A DNA stretch of 6,399 nt from assembly GCA_002333125.1 (NCBI GenBank), contig DDBM01000242.1:1-6399 (forward strand), written 5' to 3'. Shown here piece after piece: positions 1 to 6,317 of this stretch. This stretch comes from Moraxellaceae bacterium UBA2032. GTDB taxonomy: Bacteria; Pseudomonadota; Gammaproteobacteria; Pseudomonadales; Moraxellaceae. The notes under the pieces were generated by a model. That model was not told where the DNA came from, did not search any database, and was given only the letters and a program-made list of their open reading frames with translations. The stretch's first letter is position 1, and each line of letters begins with the position of its first letter. Both the position numbers and the translations under genes were made by a program.

Positions 1-1
1 T

Positions 2-148
2 TGGTGGTATCCCACCATTTGCTTTGTGCGGTCGTTCATGGTTGTAAAACCATAGCCATTCTGTCGCATGTTCCTGAACCTCGGCAATACTGCTAAACAA
101 ATATTGATTAAGCCAGTCATAGCGAACAGTTCGACTGTAACGTTCCAC
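2..148 (-). pseudogene. IS3-family transposase (OrfB), C-terminal remnant
   Basis: The minus strand reads VERYSRTVRYDWLNQYL, then SSIAEVQEHATEW, then a WLWFYNHERPH block ending in NGGIPP. This is the end of the DDE integrase core of IS3-family OrfB transposases, where the ERxxRTVRYDWL and YNHERPH signatures are typical. Only about 49 codons are present. Reading upstream in this frame, the similarity stops at about 148-151 and an in-frame TAG lies at 155-157, so the N-terminal part of the integrase core with its first catalytic acids is missing. The C-terminus runs off the left edge of the window. This is therefore a dead 5'-truncated copy, joined directly to the intergenic DNA in front of the WYL regulator. 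No IS3 terminal inverted repeat is visible at the junction. The family assignment is secure, but the subgroup cannot be given by eye. Confidence 0.82.
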
Positions 149-164
149 ACCCCACTACACAGAA

Positions 165-189
165 CACTTCAACAAGCTCAGTAGGAACG
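165..189. repeat. Degenerate interspersed repeat (TTCGACAAGCTCAG-type)
   Basis: The stretch contains TTCAACAAGCTCAG followed by GTAGGAACG. It looks like a diverged copy of a common bacterial interspersed repeat whose core is TTCGACAAGCTCAG, followed by a CGAAC half that pairs with the leading TTCG. Here both TTCG and CGAAC carry substitutions, so the palindrome is damaged. It sits about 15 bases outside the broken end of the transposase remnant and may mark the old junction. The identification is from memory of the motif and only one copy lies in this window. Confidence 0.35.
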
Positions 190-248
190 AAAGACAGAAA
201 CAAACTTTATAGTGAATAATAAAAGTTATTTTGGAGAGTGACACAACC

Positions 249-261
249 TGTCGTCACGACA
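249..261. promoter_or_regulatory. Perfect 5-bp inverted repeat, possible operator
   Basis: TGTCG-TCA-CGACA is a perfect dyad with a 3-nt centre. It lies about 95 bp upstream of the WYL-regulator start and 40 bp upstream of the best -10 candidate. It has no following T-tract, so it is not a terminator. It could be a secondary operator for the regulator or another DNA-binding protein. The short arms make chance occurrence possible. Confidence 0.3.
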
Positions 262-274
262 AATTAGTATCACT

Positions 275-300
275 AGCTTATCGCAAACGAATAATAAGCT
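275..300. promoter_or_regulatory. Perfect 7-bp inverted repeat, candidate WYL-regulator operator
   Basis: AGCTTAT (275-281) and ATAAGCT (294-300) are perfect complements separated by 12 nt, giving half-sites about 19 bp centre to centre, a spacing suited to a dimeric helix-turn-helix protein. The repeat ends one base before the extended -10 candidate at 302-310 and therefore covers the -35 region. A protein bound here would block RNA polymerase. Since the next gene downstream is a helix-turn-helix/WYL regulator, autorepression of the whole operon is the simplest model. Binding by that regulator is inference. Confidence 0.42.
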
Positions 301-301
301 G

Positions 302-310
302 TGCTACTAT
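302..310 (+). promoter_or_regulatory. Extended -10 promoter candidate for the operon
   Basis: TGC-TACTAT fits the extended -10 form (TGn followed by a TATAAT-like hexamer, four of six matches). No good -35 is seen at the usual distance, which is tolerated by extended -10 promoters. Transcription would begin near 316-318, leaving an untranslated leader of about 40 nt before the start codon at 357. No other convincing promoter is visible before the GTPase genes, so this one may serve the whole run. Confidence 0.35.
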
Positions 311-337
311 CAAGTACATTAAGGGTGCACGGTAGCA
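302..337. promoter_or_regulatory. 6-bp inverted repeat spanning promoter and leader
   Basis: TGCTAC (302-307) pairs with GTAGCA (332-337) across a 24-nt spacer that contains the palindrome GTGCAC (325-330). The left arm overlaps the -10 candidate. It could be a second operator or a weak leader hairpin. The long spacer makes it weaker than the 275-300 repeat. Confidence 0.22.
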
Positions 338-356
338 ATAAAAACATAGGAATGTC

Positions 357-1238
357 ATGGACTCACACGATACACTGAGCTTTCGTCTTGCTGACATACT
401 TGTCAAACTCAATAACGGCGAAAAGTTAGACCCACATCAATTAGCACAAGAATATAAAGTCAACTTACGTACAATCCAACGCGACCTCAACGAGCGTTTA
501 GGCGTATTACCGCTGCAACATGAAAATGGCTTATATCGCCTTGAGTCCTTTTATTTAGGCAAACTCACGCTTAAAGATATTAAAAACTTTGCCACCTTAG
601 CAGGTGTTTCTGGATTATTTCCCAAGCTAGACGCTGATTTTATTCGTGTGATTTTAGACAGTACGATTAACCAAGCCTACGAAGTGAAAGGCCAATTTCT
701 TGAAGATGTTAGCCAGTTAAAACCCTTGTTTGAGCAATTACAAACAGCCATTTTAAGTCATAAAGAGTGTTGCTTTTTATATAAAGGCTCTAAGCATACG
801 GTTGAGCCGTATAAGCTGATCCATCATCATGGCTGTTGGTATATGGCGGCTAGTCATAACGGCGTGCTAAAAGCCTATAAATTAGCACTGCTAAAAAATC
901 TACTCACTCAACAGCAGTTTATGCCAGATCCTCTATTGGTGGCTCAAGTTAGCCAAGAAGAAAGTATTTGGTTTGGTTTAGAAAAACGCGAAGTCATTTT
1001 AACGGTTGATAAAAAAGCGGCTTCTCATTTTAAGCGTCGTCAATTAGTGCCTGCTCAACAAGTGATTAAAGAATTAGAAGATGGCAGTTTGATCATTTCT
1101 AGTCATATTAGCCACGACTTACAGATGTTACCGATTGTGCGTTATTGGATTCCTCATGTCAGAATTTTGAGTCCTGAGAGTTTGAGAGAGTCGTGTATGG
1201 CCAGTTTGAAAGGGTATATAGTCCTAACTAATTTATAA
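357..1238 (+). CDS. Helix-turn-helix, WYL-domain transcriptional regulator
   Basis: This 293-aa protein has the layout of WYL-family regulators. Residues 8-48 form a winged helix-turn-helix, with LAQEYKVNLRTIQRDLNERL as turn and recognition helix. A helical linker follows to about 130. The WYL domain spans about 132-182, with the EPYKLIHHHGCWYMAA segment (the WYL motif reads Trp-Tyr-Met) and the KAYKLALLKNL strand. A WCX-like C-terminal domain covers about 211-285. WYL domains sense ligands, often nucleotides or nucleic-acid fragments, and related proteins such as BrxR and CapW repress phage-defence operons. The ATG at 357 has an AGGA ribosome site 5 nt upstream. Inverted repeats and an extended -10 candidate lie just before it, and a 38-nt gap without terminator leads into the next gene, so it probably autoregulates the whole operon. 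Length is normal for the family and no defect is seen. Repressor rather than activator is inference. Confidence 0.9.
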   Translation: MDSHDTLSFRLADILVKLNNGEKLDPHQLAQEYKVNLRTIQRDLNERLGVLPLQHENGLYRLESFYLGKLTLKDIKNFATLAGVSGLFPKLDADFIRVILDSTINQAYEVKGQFLEDVSQLKPLFEQLQTAILSHKECCFLYKGSKHTVEPYKLIHHHGCWYMAASHNGVLKAYKLALLKNLLTQQQFMPDPLLVAQVSQEESIWFGLEKREVILTVDKKAASHFKRRQLVPAQQVIKELEDGSLIISSHISHDLQMLPIVRYWIPHVRILSPESLRESCMASLKGYIVLTNL

Positions 1239-1276
1239 ACTGTTCGCTGGTTTTGAAGTCATCGAGGGGTTAAATT

Positions 1277-1561
1277 ATGAGTTTTCCATGTACCAAGTGT
1301 GGCCAATGTTGCATGAATATAAGCAAGGTTGAACAACTTATCGACTACCACTCAGGCAATGGGATATGTATCTTTTATCGGGAAAATGTAGGCTGCAAAA
1401 TCTATCAAAACAGGCCTGATGTATGCAGGATAGATGAAGGCTATATTAAGTTCTTTTCCTCTCATATGTCTATTCAGGAGTTCTATCAAAAAAATGCGCA
1501 AGTGTGCAATCAGTTGCAGGAAGAAAAAGGTATGAATCAACAATATAGAGTGGTGTTATAA
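1277..1561 (+). CDS. YkgJ-type cysteine-cluster (CxxCxxCC) protein
   Basis: This 94-aa protein opens with CTKCGQCC (Cys5, 8, 11, 12) and has further cysteines at 31, 40, 50 and 77. The block GCKIYQNRPDVCR (39-51) matches the C-x-I-Y-x-x-R-P-x-x-C-R signature of the YkgJ/UPF0153 family (CxxCxxCC domain). Members are thought to bind zinc or an iron-sulphur cluster. Their biochemical role is mostly unknown. The ATG at 1277 follows a strong GAGGGG site at 1264-1269, seven nt upstream. The TAA stop abuts the ATG of the GTPase gene with no gap and in the same frame, so the two are translationally coupled and likely function together. There is no membrane segment or signal peptide. In this setting it may be a redox or metal sensor, or a maturation partner of the GTPases. 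That is a guess; the family assignment is firm. Confidence 0.85.
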   Translation: MSFPCTKCGQCCMNISKVEQLIDYHSGNGICIFYRENVGCKIYQNRPDVCRIDEGYIKFFSSHMSIQEFYQKNAQVCNQLQEEKGMNQQYRVVL

Positions 1562-2374
1562 ATGGCGATTATTGACGTAACAAGATTTACCAAGGCTGTT
1601 CCTCAGTCGGAGCAAGATGTTAAACGGTTTAAATTTTTAATGGAGGAAGCAAATGACATTCGTATTGCTGTCTTTGGTAAATATAATCACGGTAAAAGCA
1701 CGTTATTAAATACCATTATTGGTAAAGATGTGTTTAAAACTTCTGACAAACGAGAAACGGTTAAAAATCAAACCCATCAATATCAAAATGTTATTTGGGT
1801 GGACACGCCAGGTTTAGATGCCGATGTTACTGGTCAAGATGACAAAGAAGCTAGAAATGGAGCATTTACAACGGCTGATGTGCTGTTTTTGGTGCATAAC
1901 TTAAAGTCGGGCGAGTTAGATAAATACGAAGTTAATTACTATCGTAGTTTAATGGCGCAAAAAAAGGATTATCAAAAACGGATGTTTTTAATTTTGACAC
2001 AAGCCGATCAGGTAACACCCGAGCAACTGAATCAGGTAGTGTCCGTCATTAAGAAGCAATTGCCAGAATTAACGACTTTTGTTGTTTCAGCAACGCGTTA
2101 TGCTAAGGGTGTTATTGAAAATAAACCGCCACTGGTTGAACGCAGTGGAATGACGGCATTGTTTAATCTAGTCACCAGTTTGAATACTGAAATAAAAAAC
2201 TTACGCAAAGTTGAAATAACGACGCTGAAACAAAGAATTCAGACAGGGTTAGAGCGTAATCGTGATTTAGTTAGAAAAGAGTTGCACGCAGCTAGGGAGA
2301 AAATAGTATTAATGCAACAGCAGTTTAGTGATGATGTCTCAAGTTTTACAACACAAGTACAATCAAAAATTTAA
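1562..2374 (+). CDS. P-loop GTPase with C-terminal coiled coil (first of three)
   Basis: This 270-aa soluble GTPase belongs to the dynamin/Era-like group. G1 is GKYNHGKST (39-47), a likely switch-I threonine lies at 66 or 71, G3 is DTPG (81-84), G4 is a variant TQAD (146-149) in place of N/TKxD, and G5 is SATR (176-179). Residues 205-265 are heptad-like and helical, and the protein then ends. It lacks the long assembly/membrane tail usual in dynamin-like proteins. That missing part may be supplied by the next gene, which begins 12 nt later in the same frame with a membrane segment. The ATG directly follows the preceding TAA. Only a weak AGAGTGG site (1547-1553) precedes it, so translation probably depends on ribosomes ending the upstream gene. 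It resembles the smaller GTPases in LeoB/LeoC-type clusters, but a specific orthologue cannot be named. Confidence 0.88.
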   Translation: MAIIDVTRFTKAVPQSEQDVKRFKFLMEEANDIRIAVFGKYNHGKSTLLNTIIGKDVFKTSDKRETVKNQTHQYQNVIWVDTPGLDADVTGQDDKEARNGAFTTADVLFLVHNLKSGELDKYEVNYYRSLMAQKKDYQKRMFLILTQADQVTPEQLNQVVSVIKKQLPELTTFVVSATRYAKGVIENKPPLVERSGMTALFNLVTSLNTEIKNLRKVEITTLKQRIQTGLERNRDLVRKELHAAREKIVLMQQQFSDDVSSFTTQVQSKI

Positions 2375-2386
2375 AGGACAAAGGTT

Positions 2387-2851
2387 ATGGCAATTCCATG
2401 GTTGATTGGTATAGCGGCGGCGGCAGTGGCGGCAGCAGTGCTTTCTGATAGTGAAGAAGAAAAGCAGGAGCGTGAACGTGAAAATAGACGTGAACGTGAG
2501 CGCGAACGTAGTCGCGAAGAATCGCGTCTCAGTCGAGTAGCGGAACAACAACGTATGCAGGCTCAAGCAGAAGAGCAACAGCGATCAGAAAACCGACGTA
2601 AAGCGGAAGTTGAGAGTTTCTCCCGCCAGCGTGCCGATAGCATTATTCAAAAATATGCTTTAGTTGGCGTGTCTGCTCAAAATATAGCTCCGCTTGTAAT
2701 GACTAATCCGAAAGCTGCCAAAGAGACCTTGCAGCGAGCATACACGCTTTCTCAACCTTATAAGGACTTACAAAAGACGGTTTTTGATAAAGAGGCAGAC
2801 TTAAATCAGATCGAGGCGTTATTGAAAACTTTAGAGGTAATAACGAAATGA
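2387..2851 (+). CDS. Small membrane-anchored, Arg/Glu-rich coiled-coil protein
   Basis: I do not recognise a named family. The 154-aa product starts with one hydrophobic Ala/Val-rich helix (about residues 4-19, PWLIGIAAAAVAAAVL), which would act as an inner-membrane anchor or insertion helix. It is followed by a very charged region (21-75) with RERERE dipeptide runs predicted as a long helix. From about 77 a more ordinary helical domain continues to the end. An AAAGGA site (2373-2378) overlaps the previous stop codon and sits 8 nt before the ATG, so it has its own translation start. The stop overlaps the next ATG by four bases (ATGA). Position and composition suggest it tethers or scaffolds the flanking GTPases at the membrane, perhaps as the detached tail of the 270-aa GTPase. 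Both ideas are inference. Confidence 0.8.
   Translation: MAIPWLIGIAAAAVAAAVLSDSEEEKQERERENRRERERERSREESRLSRVAEQQRMQAQAEEQQRSENRRKAEVESFSRQRADSIIQKYALVGVSAQNIAPLVMTNPKAAKETLQRAYTLSQPYKDLQKTVFDKEADLNQIEALLKTLEVITK
2471..2518 (+). repeat. Imperfect tandem CGTGAA hexamer repeats in coding DNA
   Basis: Hexamers of the form CGTGAA, CGTGAG or CGCGAA occur at 2471, 2477, 2489, 2495, 2501 and 2513 with short interruptions, and encode Arg-Glu pairs. Because the unit is six bases, gain or loss of copies keeps the frame and only changes the length of the charged helix. Confidence 0.6.
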
Positions 2852-4560
2852 CGCAAAATCCATTTTTAGAGGCATTGAATTCGTTTAAAGACGACTTGAC
2901 TAATGTGTCAAAAAAAGAAGATGTGCTGATAGTAAAAAAAGAAACGCTCAAGAAAGGTCTTGAGCTAGCCTTTGGAGCTAAAGGTGCCAAATTACATCAT
3001 GATAGCCCTCTGGTAAAGATGATCGATGAGTTACATACATCAATCAAAAAAAGCTTTCATCATTGGGATGTTGAGTTGGAAAATTCACGCCCCATGAAAG
3101 CACTCTCTGAGTTGTATAGCGATAGAGTGATTTTTTTGGTATTTGGTAAGGTGAATGCAGGTAAAAGTTCATTTTCTAACTTTATAACAGATCTTTTTCC
3201 AATAGATCAGATAAAACGTTTTCGCTTTAATGCAGGTAAGGTCGAATACTTTAATGAGCGTTTTGCCGAAGGAGTTACCGAAACGACAGCTACAATTCAG
3301 GGAGTTGAGTTAGGTAAAAATTTAGTATTGTTGGACACTCCTGGTTTGCATTCTATTACTGACAAAAATGGCGATTTAACTCGCCGTTTTACGGATAGCA
3401 CAGATGCCATTTTATGGTTAACCCCTTCAACATCGCCTGGCCAAGTACAAGAGCTGAATGATTTGAAAGAAGAATTGGCAAAGAAAAAACCCTTGTTGCC
3501 TATTATTACGCGTAGTGACGTATTAGAAGAGGATTTTTGCGAAGAGGTACAAGACTTAGTTCAAGTTTTAAAAAACAAAACGCATCAAAATAGGCAGCTA
3601 CAACAAGATGATGTGATTCAGCGACTAAAAGCTTTTGATGGCATAGATTCGGCAATGCTCAAGCAGGCCATCTCAATCTCTGTACACGCATACAAGGCAA
3701 GCAATCAACAAGAGAGGGATTTAAAAGAGGCAGGTTTATCCGATTTGTATAAATGTTTGGTTTTGATTATTAAAGACGCTAAAGTTTACAAAGTCAAAAA
3801 AGCTGAACAGCAAATGATCAATTTTCTTGATAATAAAGTCTTGTCGTCATTACAAAACGATATTAAGCCTATTATTAACAAGCTTAATAAAGAAACAAAA
3901 CACACGATTGCCAGCCTTAACAAAAATAAGCAACGTTTAGCATCAACAATAACGGCTGATATTGTTTCTGACGTTTCAGGAATCATAAATCGTCATAAAG
4001 ATGGTCGCGATAAAAAAGCCATTTCTGCAGAGCTAAATAAATTGATTGAAGTGAAAGTCAACAAAGCTTTGCAAGAAGAGCTGTCTCAATTTGTTGCGGA
4101 GTTAAAACATACAAGTAGTACATTATCAGCAGATGCCTTAGGTGAATTCGAGGCTTTAACGATTGATATTGAGCAGGTTAAAGGGAGTGTTAGTAAAAGT
4201 GTTACGACGTTTGCGGGAGGCTTTGGTGGAGCATGGGGTGGAGCAGCTTTAGGTTCAATGCTTTTGCCAGGCATTGGTACGGTTATTGGCGGCGTTTTAG
4301 GTGGACTTTTTGGTAGCGCGGCAGGTTCAACGGCAGGTGATTATTTTGTCGAAACCGAAGTGATTACAGAGAGCGTGGGTGTTTCTACAGAAAAAATCAT
4401 TACAAAAACGAGCGACAGTATTAAAAAGCTATTGCCGAATATGATTGAGGTGACTTTTGCTGATGTCATTAAAATGATTCAGCCCGTAGAAAAACTTTGT
4501 GAAGATCTAGAGCAAGTAATTCAACGGTTTTCAACTGATATTGACACATTAAGAGGATAG
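2848..4560 (+). CDS. Dynamin-like GTPase with glycine-rich membrane hairpin (Leo-type)
   Basis: This 570-aa protein has a helical N-terminal region (1-90) ahead of the GTPase domain, as in bacterial dynamin-like proteins. G1 is GKVNAGKSS (100-108), switch-I threonines lie at 144-149 (TETTAT), G3 is DTPG (163-166), G4 is TRSD (221-224), and a possible G5 is SVH (278-280). Residues 310-455 are long helices, the stalk. They are interrupted near 456-498 by a glycine-zipper hydrophobic stretch, two arms around LPG, likely the membrane-inserting paddle. Helices resume to the end. Dynamin-like proteins bind membranes and oligomerise in a GTP-dependent way to remodel or seal them. Length and paired arrangement with another large GTPase recall LeoA/B/C and Eleos, but I cannot tell by eye which Leo subunit it matches. 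ATG overlaps the upstream stop by four bases, and AGAGGT at 2833-2838 is the ribosome site. Confidence 0.88.
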   Translation: MTQNPFLEALNSFKDDLTNVSKKEDVLIVKKETLKKGLELAFGAKGAKLHHDSPLVKMIDELHTSIKKSFHHWDVELENSRPMKALSELYSDRVIFLVFGKVNAGKSSFSNFITDLFPIDQIKRFRFNAGKVEYFNERFAEGVTETTATIQGVELGKNLVLLDTPGLHSITDKNGDLTRRFTDSTDAILWLTPSTSPGQVQELNDLKEELAKKKPLLPIITRSDVLEEDFCEEVQDLVQVLKNKTHQNRQLQQDDVIQRLKAFDGIDSAMLKQAISISVHAYKASNQQERDLKEAGLSDLYKCLVLIIKDAKVYKVKKAEQQMINFLDNKVLSSLQNDIKPIINKLNKETKHTIASLNKNKQRLASTITADIVSDVSGIINRHKDGRDKKAISAELNKLIEVKVNKALQEELSQFVAELKHTSSTLSADALGEFEALTIDIEQVKGSVSKSVTTFAGGFGGAWGGAALGSMLLPGIGTVIGGVLGGLFGSAAGSTAGDYFVETEVITESVGVSTEKIITKTSDSIKKLLPNMIEVTFADVIKMIQPVEKLCEDLEQVIQRFSTDIDTLRG

Positions 4561-4565
4561 TTATT

Positions 4566-6110
4566 GTGAACCCTTTCTTAGGCTTAATTGATAATATAGA
4601 TAAATCAACGCCGCTGATCCTTAAGTATAATCAAAGTAGCGCATTGATTAAGGTTGAGCTAAAGAAAAGCATTGAAAATCGCAAGCTGCAAATTATGTTA
4701 TATGGCGCATATAACGCTGGAAAAAGCTCGTTAATCAATGCCCTATTAGGCCGTGATGCCGCAGTAGTTAATGATATTCCGACTACGGACAAAATTGATA
4801 AATACGATTGGAATGGATTTTATTTACTCGATACCCCAGGCGTAAATGCTCCAATTACCCATGAAGAAGTGACTGCTGAGCAATTAAAAAGAACAAATGC
4901 AATGCTGTTTGTCATTCGCGAGGGAGACCAAGATGCAAAAAATATTTATGAACGCCTGTTTGATATGTTAAAAAAAGGCAAAAAAATATTCATTGTTTTG
5001 AATCATCAACTCGCTAATCAAGACGATAAACTAACTGCCATTAGAAAAATCAATAGCGTTTTATGTTTTTTAGCCCCTCAATATAACGTGAAGGATGCAG
5101 ATATTGCTCACATTACGGTACTTCCAATAAATATTCGTACAGCTTATAACGGACGACTAAGAAGTCATGAAAAGCTACTGGAGCATTCTGGATATAACAC
5201 GTTTATTCAAAGTTTTCATGAGTGGGTTGTAGTTCAAGATCAAGAAAGCCAACAATACGCATCTCTTCAAAATCAAATTCATGAGTGCTGGTATAGTCCC
5301 ATAATTAGCCAAATTAAGGCTAAACTTGATCAAAAAGAAAGTGGTGATATTAGAAGCTTGCGTGATGACAGATTAATGCTCGAAGGTGAAAAAAGTGCGC
5401 TAAAAATACACTCTAGTCAGTATATTATTCAACAAGTTAACTTGCTTAAGTCTGATGTTTCCCATGTTTTGCAAAGTGCAAAATCACAGTCTGAACTTGA
5501 CTCAAAGCTACAGGCTATTTTTGAGCCAATGATTCCAAAAGTTGAATTATGGCTAAGTGAGGAGTTAGGAAAAGTGAGTAATAAACTATCTATTCCTATT
5601 AGCCATAAGCAAGAAAATTATGGTGATGATGACAGTAAAAATAGTGCATTTGCTGACACCATAATAGATGGAGCAAAAAATGCGCTTAAAGATAAAGAAA
5701 ATCTAAAGCAAGCCTTGTTATTAGGACGGCAATTTAAAATTCCTATGCTCAAAGGCCGTTGGGAGAAGACGCTAGGTAATTGGGCGGGTAAGGCTGCAAT
5801 TGCAGTACAAGTGCTAACTTTCGTATATGATATTTATAAAGCGAATGCTGACCAAAATAGACAAAATCAAGAAAGCCGTCAACGTTCAGTTGAGTTATAT
5901 CAGGCGGTGGATCAGATTTGTACCTCGGTAATTAGTGATATGACAAACTCTGTACAAAGTATAGTTGTTAAAGTCTTTGACGATAAAATAAAAGACATTC
6001 AGTCTCAATTAGACGCAATATCGAAGGAGGATAGTGATCTTAAAAGAGACTATAATCTGTTAAACCAATTTGCTTCAGAAATGTCGTCAATTGGTTTTAG
6101 CTACGATTAG
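4566..6110 (+). CDS. Dynamin-like GTPase, third GTPase of the operon
   Basis: This 514-aa protein carries a GTPase domain near its N-terminus: G1 GAYNAGKSS (47-55), switch I with PTTD (72-75), and G3 DTPG (89-92). The expected G4 position reads NHQL (146-149), so the guanine-reading Asp of NKxD is not at its usual place. Residues 220-345 are helical and probably form the stalk. A charged linker covers 346-362, and a moderately hydrophobic segment at 409-424 (AAIAVQVLTFVYDIYK) may be a membrane-contact element. A coiled coil closes the protein (430-505). The start is GTG at 4566, five nt after the upstream stop, chosen because AGAGG at 4552-4556 gives a 9-nt spacing and residues from the start match a helix leading into the domain. 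It probably forms hetero-oligomers with the 570-aa GTPase. No terminator is visible after it. Confidence 0.87.
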   Translation: MNPFLGLIDNIDKSTPLILKYNQSSALIKVELKKSIENRKLQIMLYGAYNAGKSSLINALLGRDAAVVNDIPTTDKIDKYDWNGFYLLDTPGVNAPITHEEVTAEQLKRTNAMLFVIREGDQDAKNIYERLFDMLKKGKKIFIVLNHQLANQDDKLTAIRKINSVLCFLAPQYNVKDADIAHITVLPINIRTAYNGRLRSHEKLLEHSGYNTFIQSFHEWVVVQDQESQQYASLQNQIHECWYSPIISQIKAKLDQKESGDIRSLRDDRLMLEGEKSALKIHSSQYIIQQVNLLKSDVSHVLQSAKSQSELDSKLQAIFEPMIPKVELWLSEELGKVSNKLSIPISHKQENYGDDDSKNSAFADTIIDGAKNALKDKENLKQALLLGRQFKIPMLKGRWEKTLGNWAGKAAIAVQVLTFVYDIYKANADQNRQNQESRQRSVELYQAVDQICTSVISDMTNSVQSIVVKVFDDKIKDIQSQLDAISKEDSDLKRDYNLLNQFASEMSSIGFSYD

Positions 6111-6280
6111 AAGTATTGAGCATTGCCGAAAGAAATCTTTCTGTCGCAGGAGCAACAACAGGCCATAAAGTATTCGCCCGTGCCATTAGCCCTAATGAAA
6201 TTGAAGTGTGTACGGCAGCGTCGTTAGCAGACACATCGGCTAAAGTCTTAAATAACCTACAATTGCTAAAGTTGGCGTAA
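6107..6280 (+). pseudogene. C-terminal remnant of an unidentified gene
   Basis: An open frame of about 57 codons runs from just before the GTPase stop to a TAA at 6278-6280 and includes TTGHKVFARAISPNEIEV and a leucine-rich end (KVLNNLQLLKLA). It has protein-like composition, but it has no ATG, an in-frame TAG at 6098-6100 blocks upstream extension, and the only near-start codon (TTG at 6116) has no spaced ribosome site. The best reading is the tail of a gene whose front was lost when the operon or its neighbour arrived. I do not recognise the family. It could also be chance open frame; the opposite strand is also open here. Confidence 0.35.
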
Positions 6281-6317
6281 TGCTTCTTGTGCAAGTGAGC
6301 CAAATAGGAACATGCAA

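Noticed and set aside
345..360. Similarity between the leader at 345-360 and 6303-6321, considered as flanking attachment-site repeats
   Set aside because: The shared bases are just the ribosome site and start codon of each gene; no longer direct repeat flanks the operon.
2363..2578. Minus-strand open frame opposite the Arg/Glu-rich gene
   Set aside because: It is a shadow of the hexamer repeats, giving Phe/Thr/Arg low-complexity sequence with no start signal.
4566..6110. Possibility that the 570-aa and 514-aa GTPases are a frameshifted single double-GTPase protein
   Set aside because: Each has its own full GTPase domain, stalk-like helices, stop or start codon and ribosome site, so two genes are the better reading.
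6126..6142. Short GAAAG/CTTTC hairpin after the last GTPase gene
   Set aside because: The stem is only five A/T-rich pairs and there is no T-tract, so it does not make an intrinsic terminator.
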